Source: Mycobacterium pseudokansasii (GTDB lineage: Bacteria; Actinomycetota; Actinomycetes; Mycobacteriales; Mycobacteriaceae). Taken from it: 64,000 nucleotides of DNA. Position numbers and translations under genes: made by a program. The notes under the pieces are model-generated. The model was given only the letters and a program-made list of their open reading frames with translations, was not told the origin of the DNA and ran no database searches. Where the stretch lies: contig NZ_UPHU01000001.1 in the NCBI RefSeq assembly GCF_900566075.1, forward strand, positions 4,154,325 through 4,218,324, in the 5' to 3' direction. The stretch's first letter is position 1. Every line of letters starts with the position of its first letter. Positions 18,073-26,883 of this stretch are shown here, piece by piece.

Positions 18073-18567
18073 CTAAATGTGACCGGGTTCCGACGGGAAG
18101 TGCATCTCGGGCATCTGTGGTGCGTCGATGTGCGGGGCCTCGGGCAGCTGTGGCGCGTCGACGCGCGGGGCCTCCGGCGGTGGGGCGGCGACGATCGGTG
18201 GGGCCACGGGCTCCAGGGGCTTGGGAGCATACGGACCCCCGGCACACACCCCATCGCCGGGCATCCGGGCGCACTGCGGATCGTCGGGGCCGGTGGGGGG
18301 ACCCTGATAATACGGGCCACCGTGGCATATCGGGGACAACGGCATCTGGACGCATCGCGGATCATTTGGGCCGGTGGGAGCGTCCCCGTCGGACGGATCG
18401 CCTGGGTTGGGATCGTCGAGCAGAACCGGCGAGGCGAACGTGCTACCCGATCCGGGCATGGCGTTCGCCGGAACCGTCGCACCCGCCACGGGCATTACGA
18501 CAAGCGCCGCAGCCACTGCAATGGTCGTCACTGTGCTGCGGACAGCCGAAGCCACTATCCCGTTCAT
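18073..18567 (-). CDS. Exported cysteine-repeat, proline-rich protein of unknown function
   Basis: The 164-residue protein starts with a clear signal peptide (hydrophobic to about residue 30, likely cut near ANA at 34-36). Two copies of a ~27-residue unit follow: TGPNDPRCVQMP...CHGGPY at about 65-86 and TGPDDPQCARMP...CAGGPY at about 92-113. Each has a Cys-x8-Cys pair (Cys72/81 and Cys99/108) that could form a small disulfide loop. The tail is rich in Pro-Glu-Ala and holds two copies of an 11-residue unit PEAPxxDAPQx. The start has AAGGAGTG five bases upstream. A palindrome and a -10-like TACTAT lie in its promoter. No M. tuberculosis counterpart is recalled here. Confidence 0.8.
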   Translation of the reverse strand: MNGIVASAVRSTVTTIAVAAALVVMPVAGATVPANAMPGSGSTFASPVLLDDPNPGDPSDGDAPTGPNDPRCVQMPLSPICHGGPYYQGPPTGPDDPQCARMPGDGVCAGGPYAPKPLEPVAPPIVAAPPPEAPRVDAPQLPEAPHIDAPQMPEMHFPSEPGHI

Positions 18568-19127
18568 CGATCACTCCTTATGTTGCGGACCCAACCGGCG
18601 GCGTTGCCGTTGGCATCTGTTGACGCGGCATGGCGACGCGTTACGCCGCAGATCCGACCAATCGATAGTACATCTAATTAGATCGCCCGGGGCCCGGTGC
18701 TGTGGCTGGGAAACCGGTCGCCGGCGAATTCCGACGGCGAATACATCGGTTCTGCAACTCCCCTGTTGCACCGCGGCCGTCGTGGTTCTGGCCCGGATCA
18801 CCTTGGGAATGACGGAGATTCATGAAGGCGTCGGCAGCGGGGCAATCCGATGAGGCGCTGGATCTTTCGGCCGTGGCGGCAGAGGGTGTGAGGTTTCCCA
18901 CGGTTGGCGGTGGGTTGCCATCTACAGCAACCGGGCCCAAGCCGACGTCGATGCCACACGCCACCGCAGACGAGTCGAGCGGTAGGGCGCCAATGACGCC
19001 CGCCCTTGCCGCCAACCCGCGGCTCACCGGGTACCGCATGGCCCGTGTGACATCACTTCGACCGGGTACCCACCCGTGACCTGGTTGCCAGTTACCATGC
19101 CCGAGCCGCGAGGGAGGCCACAAACCC
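18568..19127. other. Intergenic region between divergent exported-protein and small-membrane-protein genes
   Basis: About 560 bases. The left end holds the promoter of the exported protein (palindrome and TACTAT box). The right end holds GGGAGG at 19112-19117 before the small membrane gene. An 85-codon plus-strand open frame at 18822-19079 has no ribosome-binding site and low-complexity product, and a 199-codon minus frame crosses the neighbouring gene; I do not accept either. No RNA gene or riboswitch was recognised. Confidence 0.4.
18665..18683 (-). promoter_or_regulatory. Perfect 12-base palindrome next to a TACTAT -10 box
   Basis: ATCTAATTAGAT at 18672-18683 is a perfect palindrome in GC-rich surroundings. 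On the minus strand it sits directly upstream of TACTAT (18670-18665), a good -10 hexamer for the exported cysteine-repeat protein, whose start is about 100 bases further on. A dimeric repressor bound here would cover the -35 to -10 space. The regulator is unknown. Confidence 0.5.
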
Positions 19128-19364
19128 ATGACCGCTCTGCCCCCCGATCCCGATCCAGCGAGAACCCCGGCCCTCGAACCCGGCGGAGCTGTCATGCCCG
19201 GCTTCACGCCGCCGGACTCGGCGCAAACTTCGGGACTGTCGGAGCCCCAACCCCGGCCCCGGCGAAGAGTCACCCCTGCGGCGGTCGTCGGCCTCGTCGC
19301 CGTCGCGCTGCTGGTGCTGCTGTTCGTGATGGTGGCACTGGGGCTTGCCCTGCACTTGCATTAG
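19128..19364 (+). CDS. Small proline-rich single-pass membrane protein (DUF6480-like)
   Basis: The 78-residue protein has a Pro/Asp-rich N-terminus with the pattern DPDPARTP.LEPGG.V.PG.TPPDSAQTSGLS, which I recall from the DUF6480 family of small actinobacterial proteins. An Arg-rich stretch (PRPRRRV) and one membrane segment of about 24 residues at the C-terminus follow. The N-terminal part is probably cytoplasmic by the positive-inside rule. GGGAGG lies 10 bases before the ATG. Function unknown. Confidence 0.75.
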   Translation: MTALPPDPDPARTPALEPGGAVMPGFTPPDSAQTSGLSEPQPRPRRRVTPAAVVGLVAVALLVLLFVMVALGLALHLH

Positions 19365-19924
19365 TCGCTACCGGGCCGCGACCGACCCCGGGTGAGCACC
19401 TCCGGACATGTCCGAGCACCGCCAGCCGCCGTGATGGGCGGAACTGCGCGCGAGTGCCGGCCGACGGCCGCGTGGTTAGACCGGCAGTTCCGAACAATCG
19501 CCTGGCCGAGTTAGGCAACTATGGTTGACAGTATCACTTTCTGGCTTCTACTATTTCTATAGTCAACTACATATGACATTCCGAAGACTACGAGCGGTCG
19601 CCTCGATCCGAGGATGCCGCCGAGCCGCCAGCCGCCGCTCGAATCCACAGCCACGCAACCGAAAGTATCGGGCTACAGACGTTTTCAGCTAGAAAAACCG
19701 ACCTCGATCGTGAGGTTCACCCGCGGAAGGGAGCTTCACCCGAACAACGATTCGCACCCTCTCGACGGGGCTTCGGTGCGTCACCGGCCGCTGACCAACG
19801 GCTGGGCAGGATCTCAGCCACGCCATCCGCCCATCCGGATCGACACCACTGGTCGGCGAGCGCGTAATGACGCCACCTGAGCAAACCCACTATCCACTGT
19901 TTCTGGGAATGAAAGGCATTAACA
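19365..19924. other. Long leader region upstream of the SQR-like gene
   Basis: About 560 bases with no credible gene. An 88-codon open frame at 19614-19880 is polar, has no binding site and is not accepted. The region holds a near-consensus promoter at 19525-19554, some 370 bases before the SQR-like start, so the transcript would have a long untranslated leader. GAAAGG at 19911-19916 is the likely ribosome-binding site for that gene. Confidence 0.4.
19525..19554 (+). promoter_or_regulatory. Near-consensus sigma-A-type promoter
   Basis: TTGACA at 19525-19530 and TACTAT at 19549-19554 are separated by 18 bases, in a locally AT-rich patch. GTTGAC at the -35 box and GTCAAC at 19562-19567, just after the -10 box, form an inverted pair that could bind a dimeric regulator across the promoter. 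It points towards the SQR-like gene. Promoter strength and start site are not measured. Confidence 0.5.
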
Positions 19925-21172
19925 GTGAGCAAGAAACTGGTCATCGTCGGCGCCGGGATCGGCGGACTCAGCGTGATCAACGAGATCCGCCGATCCGCAA
20001 CGCCGGTAACGGATCTGGACATCACCATCATCGATGAAGACTTTTCGCACTTCCTTGGATTCACCTTGCCGTGGGTCATGCGGGGATGGCGCGACGAGGA
20101 CAGCATCCCGATCCGCCCCACCGCTGAAGCGTTGTCCGGGATCACCACCATCACCGCCAGGGTCACCGGTGTGGATCCCGATGCCAAGACCGTCACATTG
20201 GCCGACAACTCCGAAATTGGTTATGACGCACTCGTCCTCGCAGCCGGATCACGCATCGCTATCGAGATGATTCCCGGATTGCCGGAAGCGGTCGACAGCG
20301 GCTCGGCCGTCCACTATTACGCCACAGCAGCGGCTGCGTCCGCACACCGCGCGCTGTCGGCATTCGCCGGAGGCAAGCTGGTGTTCCTGATCACCTCGCA
20401 GCCCTACCGATGCCCGGTTGCCCCTTACGAGGGGGCGCTCTTGGCGGCGGACTTGTTGCGTGAGAAAGGAACCCGCGCCGCGACTCAGGTCGCGATATAT
20501 ACCCCGGAGCAGCAACCGATGCCTTCGGCGGGTCCTTACGCCGGTCCCGAACTCGTCCGCCTGCTGAATCGCGAAGGCATCGACGTCTATTGCGAACAGA
20601 CCGTCGAACGCATCGATCCAGACGGCCGGACAATACATTTCCAGGATGGCCAGAGCGTCGATTTCGATCTGCTGGTGTTCATTCCGCCGCATCAGCCCGC
20701 GATCACCCTCGGTCAACCGGGGTGGATCGCGGTCGACTCCGTCACCATGCAGACACCATATTCGGGGATATGGGCGGTCGGTGACATCACGGCGATCACC
20801 TGCCCGTGGGGTAAGCCCCTGCCGAAAGCGGCGATCTTCGCGAAGAACGGCGCAGCAGCCGCCGCCACCAATGTGCTGAACTACCTGGGCCAGACCGACG
20901 ACAGTGCCACTCTGTCCGGTCGCGGGTACTGCTACATCGACACCGGTGCACGCCACTCCGCCATGGGCAGTGGCGACTTTTTCGCTTTGCCCGATCCCGG
21001 GATTCACCTCACCCCGCCGTCGGGTGAACTGCACCACGACAAGCACGACGAGGAACGAGACTGGCGGGCGATGTGGGAACGTCGGTGGGCCGGAGTAACC
21101 GGGATCACACCGACGTCAGCGTGGCCTGATCCGTGTCGGCCCCGCCGACTCCGTCATCGCCTGGACCCGTGA
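19925..21172 (+). CDS. Sulfide:quinone oxidoreductase/flavocytochrome c sulfide dehydrogenase-like flavoprotein
   Basis: The 415-residue protein has the FAD Rossmann motif GAGIGG at residues 9-14 and the second FAD contact VGDITA at about 285-290. Cys163 lies in [10 protein letters not shown], close to the YRCPPGPYE motif of FCSD and SQR, and Cys293 in [16 protein letters not shown] takes the place of the second redox cysteine. The pair suggests oxidation of sulfide, polysulfide or persulfide with electrons passed to quinone or another carrier. GTG at 19925 has GAAAGG upstream. It stands between the reductive sulfur operon and the sulfate importer operon. Its last 68 bases overlap the 3' end of cysA1 on the other strand, so the last ~22 residues may be a recent extension. 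Confidence 0.75.
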   Translation: MSKKLVIVGAGIGGLSVINEIRRSATPVTDLDITIIDEDFSHFLGFTLPWVMRGWRDEDSIPIRPTAEALSGITTITARVTGVDPDAKTVTLADNSEIGYDALVLAAGSRIAIEMIPGLPEAVDSGSAVHYYATAAAASAHRALSAFAGGKLVFLITSQPYRCPVAPYEGALLAADLLREKGTRAATQVAIYTPEQQPMPSAGPYAGPELVRLLNREGIDVYCEQTVERIDPDGRTIHFQDGQSVDFDLLVFIPPHQPAITLGQPGWIAVDSVTMQTPYSGIWAVGDITAITCPWGKPLPKAAIFAKNGAAAAATNVLNYLGQTDDSATLSGRGYCYIDTGARHSAMGSGDFFALPDPGIHLTPPSGELHHDKHDEERDWRAMWERRWAGVTGITPTSAWPDPCRPRRLRHRLDP

Positions 21173-22202
21173 TGTCGTGGGGAATGGGCGGCACCCGGGT
21201 GGCGCGCACATAGACGGTGTCGCCCTCCCGTAGGGCCAGTGCCTCGGCGTCACCACGGGTGATCTGGGCGGTGAAAGCGCCTCCGGTTGCCGCACTGGTC
21301 AACTCGACCCGAACCTCGAAGCCCAGCACCACCACCCGGTTCACGGTGGCACGGGCGACACCGGTGGACTCCGCGGTACCGTCGGCGGCGGCAACGGCCA
21401 TCTCCGGTGTCCGGCCGACTCGGATGTCATGCGGGCGGACCAAGGCGCCGTTGAGCATGGAAACCGCCCCCAGGAAGGACATGACGAACGCGTTCGCCGG
21501 GGCGTCGTAGACGTCGGTCGGCGATCCGACCTGTTCGATACGGCCCTCGTTGAGCACGGCGATCCGATCGGCCACATCCAGGGCCTCGGCCTGGTCATGG
21601 GTGACCAGCACCGTGGTGACGTGCACCTCGTCGTGCAGGCGCCGCAGCCAGCTGCGAAGGTCCTCACGGACCTTGGCGTCCAGGGCACCGAACGGTTCGT
21701 CGAGCAGCAACACCTCCGGGTCGACGGCAAGCGCGCGGGCCAGTGCCATCCGCTGACGCTGACCGCCGGAAAGCTGATGGGGATAACGGCCGTGAAATCC
21801 GCTCAGGCCCACCACCTCCAGTAGGTGGTCGACCTTCTCCCTGACCTCGGCCCTGGGCCGCTTGCGGATCTTCAACCCGTAGGCGACGTTGTCGCGAACC
21901 GTCAGGTGCTTGAAGGCGGCGTAGTGCTGAAAGACGAATCCGATGCCCCGCCGCTGCGGCGGCACCCCGGTCACGTCGCGCCCGTTGATCGTGACGGAGC
22001 CGGCGTCCGGTCGGTCAAGACCGGCGATGGTGCGCAACAGCGTCGATTTTCCGGAGCCGCTGGGGCCCAGCAACGCCGTCAGCGAACCGGCGGGAACCAC
22101 GAAGTCCACGTGGTCCAGGGCAACGAAGTCGCCATAGCGCTTGGCGGCGTTGCGCACGACGATGGCGTAGCCGTTGCGGCCCTCAGTCATGGCTGTGGTC
22201 AT
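21105..22202 (-). CDS. cysA1: Sulfate/thiosulfate ABC importer ATP-binding protein CysA1
   Basis: ATPase of the sulfate importer. Walker [10 protein letters not shown], the Q-loop VFQHYA, the signature LSGGQRQR, Walker [12 protein letters not shown] and the switch His in LVTHDQAEA are all present within the first ~210 residues. The remaining ~150 residues form the TOBE-like regulatory domain. ATG at 22202 has GAGGAGA about 8 bases upstream; an internal ATG at 22190 is possible. It is the last gene of the subI-cysT-cysW-cysA1 operon. Its 3' end overlaps that of the SQR-like gene. Confidence 0.95.
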   Translation of the reverse strand: MTTAMTEGRNGYAIVVRNAAKRYGDFVALDHVDFVVPAGSLTALLGPSGSGKSTLLRTIAGLDRPDAGSVTINGRDVTGVPPQRRGIGFVFQHYAAFKHLTVRDNVAYGLKIRKRPRAEVREKVDHLLEVVGLSGFHGRYPHQLSGGQRQRMALARALAVDPEVLLLDEPFGALDAKVREDLRSWLRRLHDEVHVTTVLVTHDQAEALDVADRIAVLNEGRIEQVGSPTDVYDAPANAFVMSFLGAVSMLNGALVRPHDIRVGRTPEMAVAAADGTAESTGVARATVNRVVVLGFEVRVELTSAATGGAFTAQITRGDAEALALREGDTVYVRATRVPPIPHDITGPGDDGVGGADTDQATLTSV

Positions 22203-22217
22203 CTCGGCGTCTCCTCG

Positions 22218-23036
22218 TCAGGCCTGGCCGGCCGCTCGTGCCCGGCGGGCGTCCAGTGCCACCTGGACGATCAACACCACCACCGCGACGGCCATCAGCA
22301 GGGTCGACAGCGCGTAGGCCCCGTACTCGGCGCCACGGTTGTAGCGGTCCGAGACCAGCAACGTCAGCGTTTGGGACGTGCCCGGAAGGTTCGACGACAC
22401 GATCAGGACCGCACCATATTCGCCGAGCGTGCGGGCAACGGTCAATACGATGCCGTAGGTCAGGCCCCACCGGATGGACGGCAGCGTGATCCGCCAAAAT
22501 GTCTGCCACCAACCGGAACCCAATGTCGCGGCCGCCTGCTCCTGGTCGGTGCCCAACTCGTGCAACACCGGTTCGACTTCGCGCACCACGAATGGCAGCG
22601 TGACGAACATGCTGGCGAGGACAATGCCGGGCAGGCCGAAGATGATCTTCAACCCCAAGTCCTTCTCGACGAAGCCCAGCGCACCGGCGGATCCCCACAG
22701 CAGGATCAACGCCACACCCACGATTACCGGTGAGACCGCGAACGGCAGGTCGATGATCGCCTGTAGTACACCCTTACCCCGAAATCGACTGCGGGCGAGC
22801 ATTAATGCCGCCGGGATCCCGAACAGCACGTTCAATGGCACCACGATACCCACCACCAGCAGCGACAGATTCAGTGCCGATATCGCCGCCGGCGTGCTGA
22901 TCCAGGCATAGAACTGGCCGAGGCCGGGTTCGAAGGTCCGCCAGAGAATCACCGCCACCGGAACCACCAGCAGCACGGTGACATACCCGAGCGCGATGCA
23001 TCGCACCAGGTAACGGACGGCGGGCGAGGGCGTCAT
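22218..23036 (-). CDS. cysW: Sulfate/thiosulfate importer permease CysW
   Basis: Inner-membrane permease of 272 residues with about six membrane segments. The ABC permease EAA-loop pattern is seen as EQAAATLGSGWWQTFWRITLP. The ATG at 23036 overlaps the cysT stop by four bases (ATGA), which decides the start over a longer frame opening at 23177. It pairs with CysT to form the sulfate channel and with CysA1 for energy. Confidence 0.93.
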   Translation of the reverse strand: MTPSPAVRYLVRCIALGYVTVLLVVPVAVILWRTFEPGLGQFYAWISTPAAISALNLSLLVVGIVVPLNVLFGIPAALMLARSRFRGKGVLQAIIDLPFAVSPVIVGVALILLWGSAGALGFVEKDLGLKIIFGLPGIVLASMFVTLPFVVREVEPVLHELGTDQEQAAATLGSGWWQTFWRITLPSIRWGLTYGIVLTVARTLGEYGAVLIVSSNLPGTSQTLTLLVSDRYNRGAEYGAYALSTLLMAVAVVVLIVQVALDARRARAAGQA

Positions 23037-23929
23037 GCAACAATCTCCTCCCGCCGGGCCGCACGCGTACCGGCGACACGCAGCAGCACCAACACCACAA
23101 AAGAAATCGTCAGCAGCACAATGGATATCGCGGCTGCGCCGGTGCGGTCGTCGTTCTCGATCAAGGTGCGGATCCATTGCGACGACACCTCGGTCTTGCC
23201 CGGCACCGCGCCACCGATCAGCACGACCGAGCCGTATTCACCGATGGCCCGCGAAAACGCAAGGCCCGCACCGGATAGCAACGCCGGCATCAGCGAAGGC
23301 AACACCACGGAGGTGAAGATCTTGGGGCCGGACGCGCCCAGCGACGCCGCCGCCTCCTCGGCCTCACGATCGACTTCCAGCAGCACCGGCTGAACTGCGC
23401 GCACCACGAACGGCAAGGTGACAAACGCCAGCGCCACGCCCACCCCCCACGCGGTGTGTTGCAGATGAAGACCCACCGGACTGGTGGGGCCGTAAAGGGC
23501 CAGCATCACCAGGCTGGCCACGATGGTGGGCAGCGCGAAGGGCAGATCGATGATCGCATCGACCAGCCGTTTGCCGACGAAATCGTCGCGCACCAGCACC
23601 CAGGCGATCAGCAGGCCGAACACCGTGTTGACGACAGTGACCGCCGCGGAAATGCTGAGCGTCACCCGCAGCGAGTCCAGCGCGGCGCGCGACGTGACCG
23701 ACAGCCAAAAGGCCTGCCAGCCGCGGCCGGACGCTTGCCAGGCGATGGCGGCCAACGGCAGCAGCACGATGATCGACAACCACACCACCGACACTCCGAC
23801 CCGAAGCGAAGTGTCGCCGCACCGGCCGCGGAGATCTGGTGCGCTGTCGCCGGTGGCCGCAGCGACCCCGACGACGGGTGAAACCGGCTCCGAAACCGGC
23901 TCCGAAACCGGCGGGGTCGGCGCGGTCAT
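23033..23929 (-). CDS. cysT: Sulfate/thiosulfate importer permease CysT
   Basis: Permease of 298 residues, with a Pro/Val/Ser-rich N-terminal tail (two copies of SEPV), then about six membrane segments and the EAA-loop EEAAASLGASGPKIFTSVVLP. ATG at 23929 overlaps the stop of subI (ATGA), so the earlier frame opening at 24109 is rejected. The GGTTTCGGAGCC-like tandem stretch near 23880-23910 encodes the repeated SEPV motif. Confidence 0.93.
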   Translation of the reverse strand: MTAPTPPVSEPVSEPVSPVVGVAAATGDSAPDLRGRCGDTSLRVGVSVVWLSIIVLLPLAAIAWQASGRGWQAFWLSVTSRAALDSLRVTLSISAAVTVVNTVFGLLIAWVLVRDDFVGKRLVDAIIDLPFALPTIVASLVMLALYGPTSPVGLHLQHTAWGVGVALAFVTLPFVVRAVQPVLLEVDREAEEAAASLGASGPKIFTSVVLPSLMPALLSGAGLAFSRAIGEYGSVVLIGGAVPGKTEVSSQWIRTLIENDDRTGAAAISIVLLTISFVVLVLLRVAGTRAARREEIVA

Positions 23930-24969
23930 CCGGTGGCCTGCATATAGATCATGGTGATGCTGCCGGTGCCCTTGTCGAACAACTTCGGATCCACGATGTC
24001 CCAGCCGCCCAGGTCGGCGATTGTCCACAGTTTCACCGGCACCGGGAACTGCTCGTGAAAGTCGGCGGCCACCGCGGGATCGACGGGCCGGAAACCGGAC
24101 TGCGCCCACAGTTTCTGTGCCGCCGCGGTGTACTGGAAGTTCTTGAATGCCGTCGCGGCGGCAAGGTGGGAACCGCTGGTGACCACCGCGAGCGGGTTTT
24201 CGATCTTGAACGTCTGTGACGGGGTGATGTGCTGGACCGCCTTGCCCTGCCGTTCGGTGGCGATGGCCTCGTTCTCGTAGCTGATCAGCACATCGCCGCT
24301 GCCCTGGACAAAGACATCGGTGGCTTCCCGTCCCGATCCCGGACGCAATTTGACGTGTTCGCGCACCAGGGTGCTGACGTAGTCGATCCCCGCCTGGTTG
24401 TTCCGGCCGCCCTCACTTTTGACCGCATACGGAGCCAGCAAGTTCCACCGGGCCGAACCCGAACTCAGCGGGCTGGGCGTGATCACCTCCACGCCGGGCC
24501 GCAACAGGTCGTCCCAATCCTTGATGTTCTTGGGATTGCCGGCGCGCACCACCAGCGTCACCACCGAACCAAAGGGAATGCCCTTGGTGGCGTCGGCATT
24601 CCAGTCCTTGGAAACCTTGCCGGCCTTGACCAAGCGGGTGATGTCCGGTTCGACCGAGAAGTTCACCAGATCGGCCGGCTTGCCGTCGACGACACCGCGG
24701 GACTGGTCCCCGGAGGCCCCGTACGACGTGATCACCTGCACGTCCTTGCCTTCCTCGGAGGCGTTGAACGCCGGGATCACCGCGCGCCAGCCGGGTTCCG
24801 GGGCGGAGTAAGCGACCAGGGTGATGCTGGAATGCGCGCCGGCGGGCCCGCCGCCGCCGACGACGTCGCTGGGACCACCGTGACACGCCGCGAGGACACC
24901 GACGACCAGCGTGAGCGCCACCGGGCGGGCAACGGCATGCCGCCACGGGGTCTTCCGCGTCTGTGGCAT
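23926..24969 (-). CDS. subI: Sulfate-binding lipoprotein SubI
   Basis: The 347-residue protein has a signal peptide with the lipobox VLAAC (Cys at about residue 29), so it is lipid-anchored outside the membrane. The rest follows the sulfate-binding protein fold, with the YDVSYDPTR-like family region here reduced to LVAYSAPEPGWRAVIPAF and the later GSGDVLISYENEA motif typical of the SBP family. GGAAGG lies six bases before the ATG. It is the first gene of the importer operon and delivers sulfate to CysT/CysW. Confidence 0.93.
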   Translation of the reverse strand: MPQTRKTPWRHAVARPVALTLVVGVLAACHGGPSDVVGGGGPAGAHSSITLVAYSAPEPGWRAVIPAFNASEEGKDVQVITSYGASGDQSRGVVDGKPADLVNFSVEPDITRLVKAGKVSKDWNADATKGIPFGSVVTLVVRAGNPKNIKDWDDLLRPGVEVITPSPLSSGSARWNLLAPYAVKSEGGRNNQAGIDYVSTLVREHVKLRPGSGREATDVFVQGSGDVLISYENEAIATERQGKAVQHITPSQTFKIENPLAVVTSGSHLAAATAFKNFQYTAAAQKLWAQSGFRPVDPAVAADFHEQFPVPVKLWTIADLGGWDIVDPKLFDKGTGSITMIYMQATG

Positions 24970-25239
24970 TGGTGGCCTTCCGGGGTGCGGGAGTGGTACG
25001 CGTCGGTCCCGTAGCTGCGGAAAGGCGATCGGTCACTAACCGGAGAACTTCACCAACTCCACGCCAGACCGCGCACGGGGGAGTCAGCGACAACAGTGCA
25101 CGTCGACGGCGGCGCAGATCGCCACAGCCGCAACCACACAGCCGGGCGCGCCATCAGAGCGCCCCGGGTGACCGGCTACCGCGTGCATGCCGGGAAGCCT
25201 AACAGAATCGGCCGCAGTCCCAGGGCGAGCACGCCGCCC
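24970..25239. other. Intergenic region upstream of subI
   Basis: About 270 bases with no gene. It must hold the promoter of the sulfate importer operon. No clear promoter hexamers or regulator box were recognised. Confidence 0.35.
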
Positions 25240-25317
25240 TCACCGCGTCAGCAACCACATGGCGATCACCAGCACCACAAGCGCGACCAGGACCAGCGTG
25301 ACGTGCGACCGCGGCAT
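25240..25317 (-). CDS. 25-residue hydrophobic membrane peptide
   Basis: An ATG at 25317, four bases after the TAA of the upstream small membrane gene (25322-25324), opens a 25-codon frame ending in TGA at 25240-25242. The product is MPRS, then a continuous run of Val/Leu/Ala/Ile, then MWLLTR: a single membrane span with a positive residue at each end. Close spacing suggests translational coupling with the upstream gene. It is too short for routine gene finding; the evidence is the frame, the position and the membrane-span composition only. Confidence 0.45.
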   Translation of the reverse strand: MPRSHVTLVLVALVVLVIAMWLLTR

Positions 25318-25321
25318 CGGC

Positions 25322-25516
25322 TTACTCGGGTGCTTCGTCGGAGTGGCGGATTCGCCGCATCACTTTGATGCCCTTGCCGAGCAGGGTATCGAGCACCGCC
25401 GCGGCGATGTATGCGAGGCCCAGCACCACCGGCATCACAGCCAAGGCCTGCAGCGCGAACGGAAGACCGGAAAGCCACAGCTCGACGCCGTCCCACCAAT
25501 TCAGGAATCCGTTCAC
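25322..25516 (-). CDS. Small conserved-type membrane protein (64 aa)
   Basis: From GTG at 25516 the product has 64 residues: an amphipathic start (NGFLNWWDGVELWLSGLPF), one membrane segment of about 22 residues, and a basic then acidic tail (KVMRRIRHSDEAPE). M. tuberculosis has a small membrane gene (Rv2401A) in this position. The frame is open to 25552, so a longer N-terminus is possible; the GTG is preferred because the protein then begins at the amphipathic part, though the AGGGTG site upstream is weak. The 25-residue peptide follows directly. Function unknown. Confidence 0.6.
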   Translation of the reverse strand: MNGFLNWWDGVELWLSGLPFALQALAVMPVVLGLAYIAAAVLDTLLGKGIKVMRRIRHSDEAPE

Positions 25517-25579
25517 TGAACACACCCTATTCGGCACGGCAGTCGAAGCCAATGTGCCACGATCCGCCTAAGATCAGGC

Positions 25580-26812
25580 GTGCTCCAGCAGTCGGACAAA
25601 ACCACGTGTCTGGTCGCCGGCGGTGGGCCGGCAGGCATGATGCTCGGTTTGTTGTTGGCCCGCGCCGGCGTCGACGTCACGGTGATGGAAAAGCACGCCG
25701 ACTTCCTGCGCGACTTCCGCGGCGACACGGTGCATGCCAGCACCTTGCGGCTGCTCGACGAACTGGGGCTGGGATCGCGGTTCGCCCGGATCCCACATCG
25801 CCTCATCGACACCATCCGGATGGAATTGCAGGGCCGACCGGTCGAGGTGGACCTGACCCGCCTGCCCGGCCCCCATCAGCACATCGCTTTGGTGCCGCAG
25901 TGGGATCTGCTGGAGTTGCTGGCCACTGCCGCGCAGGCGGAGCCCACTTTTCGGTTGCTGCGCAGCACCGAGGTGACCGGGCTGCTACGCGGCGACGACG
26001 GCCGACGGGTCCTCGGTGTCGAATACCGTGACCCGTCCGGCGAAACCAAGCACATGCGAGCCGAACTGACCGTGGCCTGCGACGGCCGGGGGTCAACAGT
26101 GCGTTCGGCCCTGGGCCTGCGACCTCGAGCCTTCGGCGCGCCGATGGACGTGTGGTGGCTTCGGTTGCCCCGCCGGGCCGACGATCCGAGCGGGCTTGCC
26201 GGCGTCTTCAACGCCGGGCACGGCACGATCACCATCGACCGGGGTGACTACTACCAGATCGCTCACATCATCCCGAAGGGAAGCGATACCACAATGCGCT
26301 CACAGGGCATTGGGGCTCTGCACCGCACGCTGGTGCGCACGGTGCCCTGGCTCGCCGACCGCATCGACACATTGAGTTCGTTCGACGACGTGAAACTGCT
26401 TGATGTGCAACTGAATCGGCTGCGGCGCTGGTATTCCGACGGAGTACTGTGCATCGGCGACGCCGCACACGCGATGTCGCCCGTCGGGGGCATCGGAATC
26501 AATCTGGCAGTAGCCGACGCGGTTGCCGCCGCGCGCATCCTGGCCGGACCGCTGCGCGCCGGGCGGGTGTCGACCCGCCGGCTGGCGCGGGTACAGACGC
26601 GCCGCTGGGCACCAACCGCGTTTCTGCAAGCGCTCCAACGGGCCATCCATGCCCGCGTGGTCGCGGTCGCAATGACCGACGCCGACCCGGCGCCGTCGCG
26701 GGCGGTCCAGCTGGTGGGAAGGTCACGGCCGCTGCGGCGGGTGCTCGCCTATCTGGTCGCGATCGGTCCGCTACCCGAGCACGCGCCCGACTACGCGCGG
26801 CGCGGCGGCTAA
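25580..26812 (+). CDS. Group A flavoprotein monooxygenase (PHBH-like)
   Basis: The 410-residue protein has the FAD motif GGGPAGMMLG near residue 14, the DG motif CDGRGSTVR near residue 172, and the GD motif GDAAHAMSPVGGIGIN near residue 293, which together define single-component aromatic hydroxylases. It should use NAD(P)H and O2 to hydroxylate an aromatic or polyketide-like ring. The start is GTG at 25580, divergent from the small membrane genes with only about 60 bases between. No regulator or partner enzyme lies next to it, so the substrate is open. Confidence 0.85.
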   Translation: MLQQSDKTTCLVAGGGPAGMMLGLLLARAGVDVTVMEKHADFLRDFRGDTVHASTLRLLDELGLGSRFARIPHRLIDTIRMELQGRPVEVDLTRLPGPHQHIALVPQWDLLELLATAAQAEPTFRLLRSTEVTGLLRGDDGRRVLGVEYRDPSGETKHMRAELTVACDGRGSTVRSALGLRPRAFGAPMDVWWLRLPRRADDPSGLAGVFNAGHGTITIDRGDYYQIAHIIPKGSDTTMRSQGIGALHRTLVRTVPWLADRIDTLSSFDDVKLLDVQLNRLRRWYSDGVLCIGDAAHAMSPVGGIGINLAVADAVAAARILAGPLRAGRVSTRRLARVQTRRWAPTAFLQALQRAIHARVVAVAMTDADPAPSRAVQLVGRSRPLRRVLAYLVAIGPLPEHAPDYARRGG

Positions 26813-26883
26813 ATCGCGGCACCTGGATAACAGGGCAGCCGAAGTGGTGGACGCGAAGTAGGTCGACAGTTGATGATGACCGC

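Noticed and set aside
18674..19273. 199-codon minus-strand frame between the exported protein and small membrane gene
   Set aside because: Gly/Ser-rich shadow product, no binding site, overlaps the better supported 19128-19364 gene.
19614..19880. 88-codon frame in the SQR leader
   Set aside because: No ribosome-binding site and no recognisable protein features; better read as an untranslated leader.
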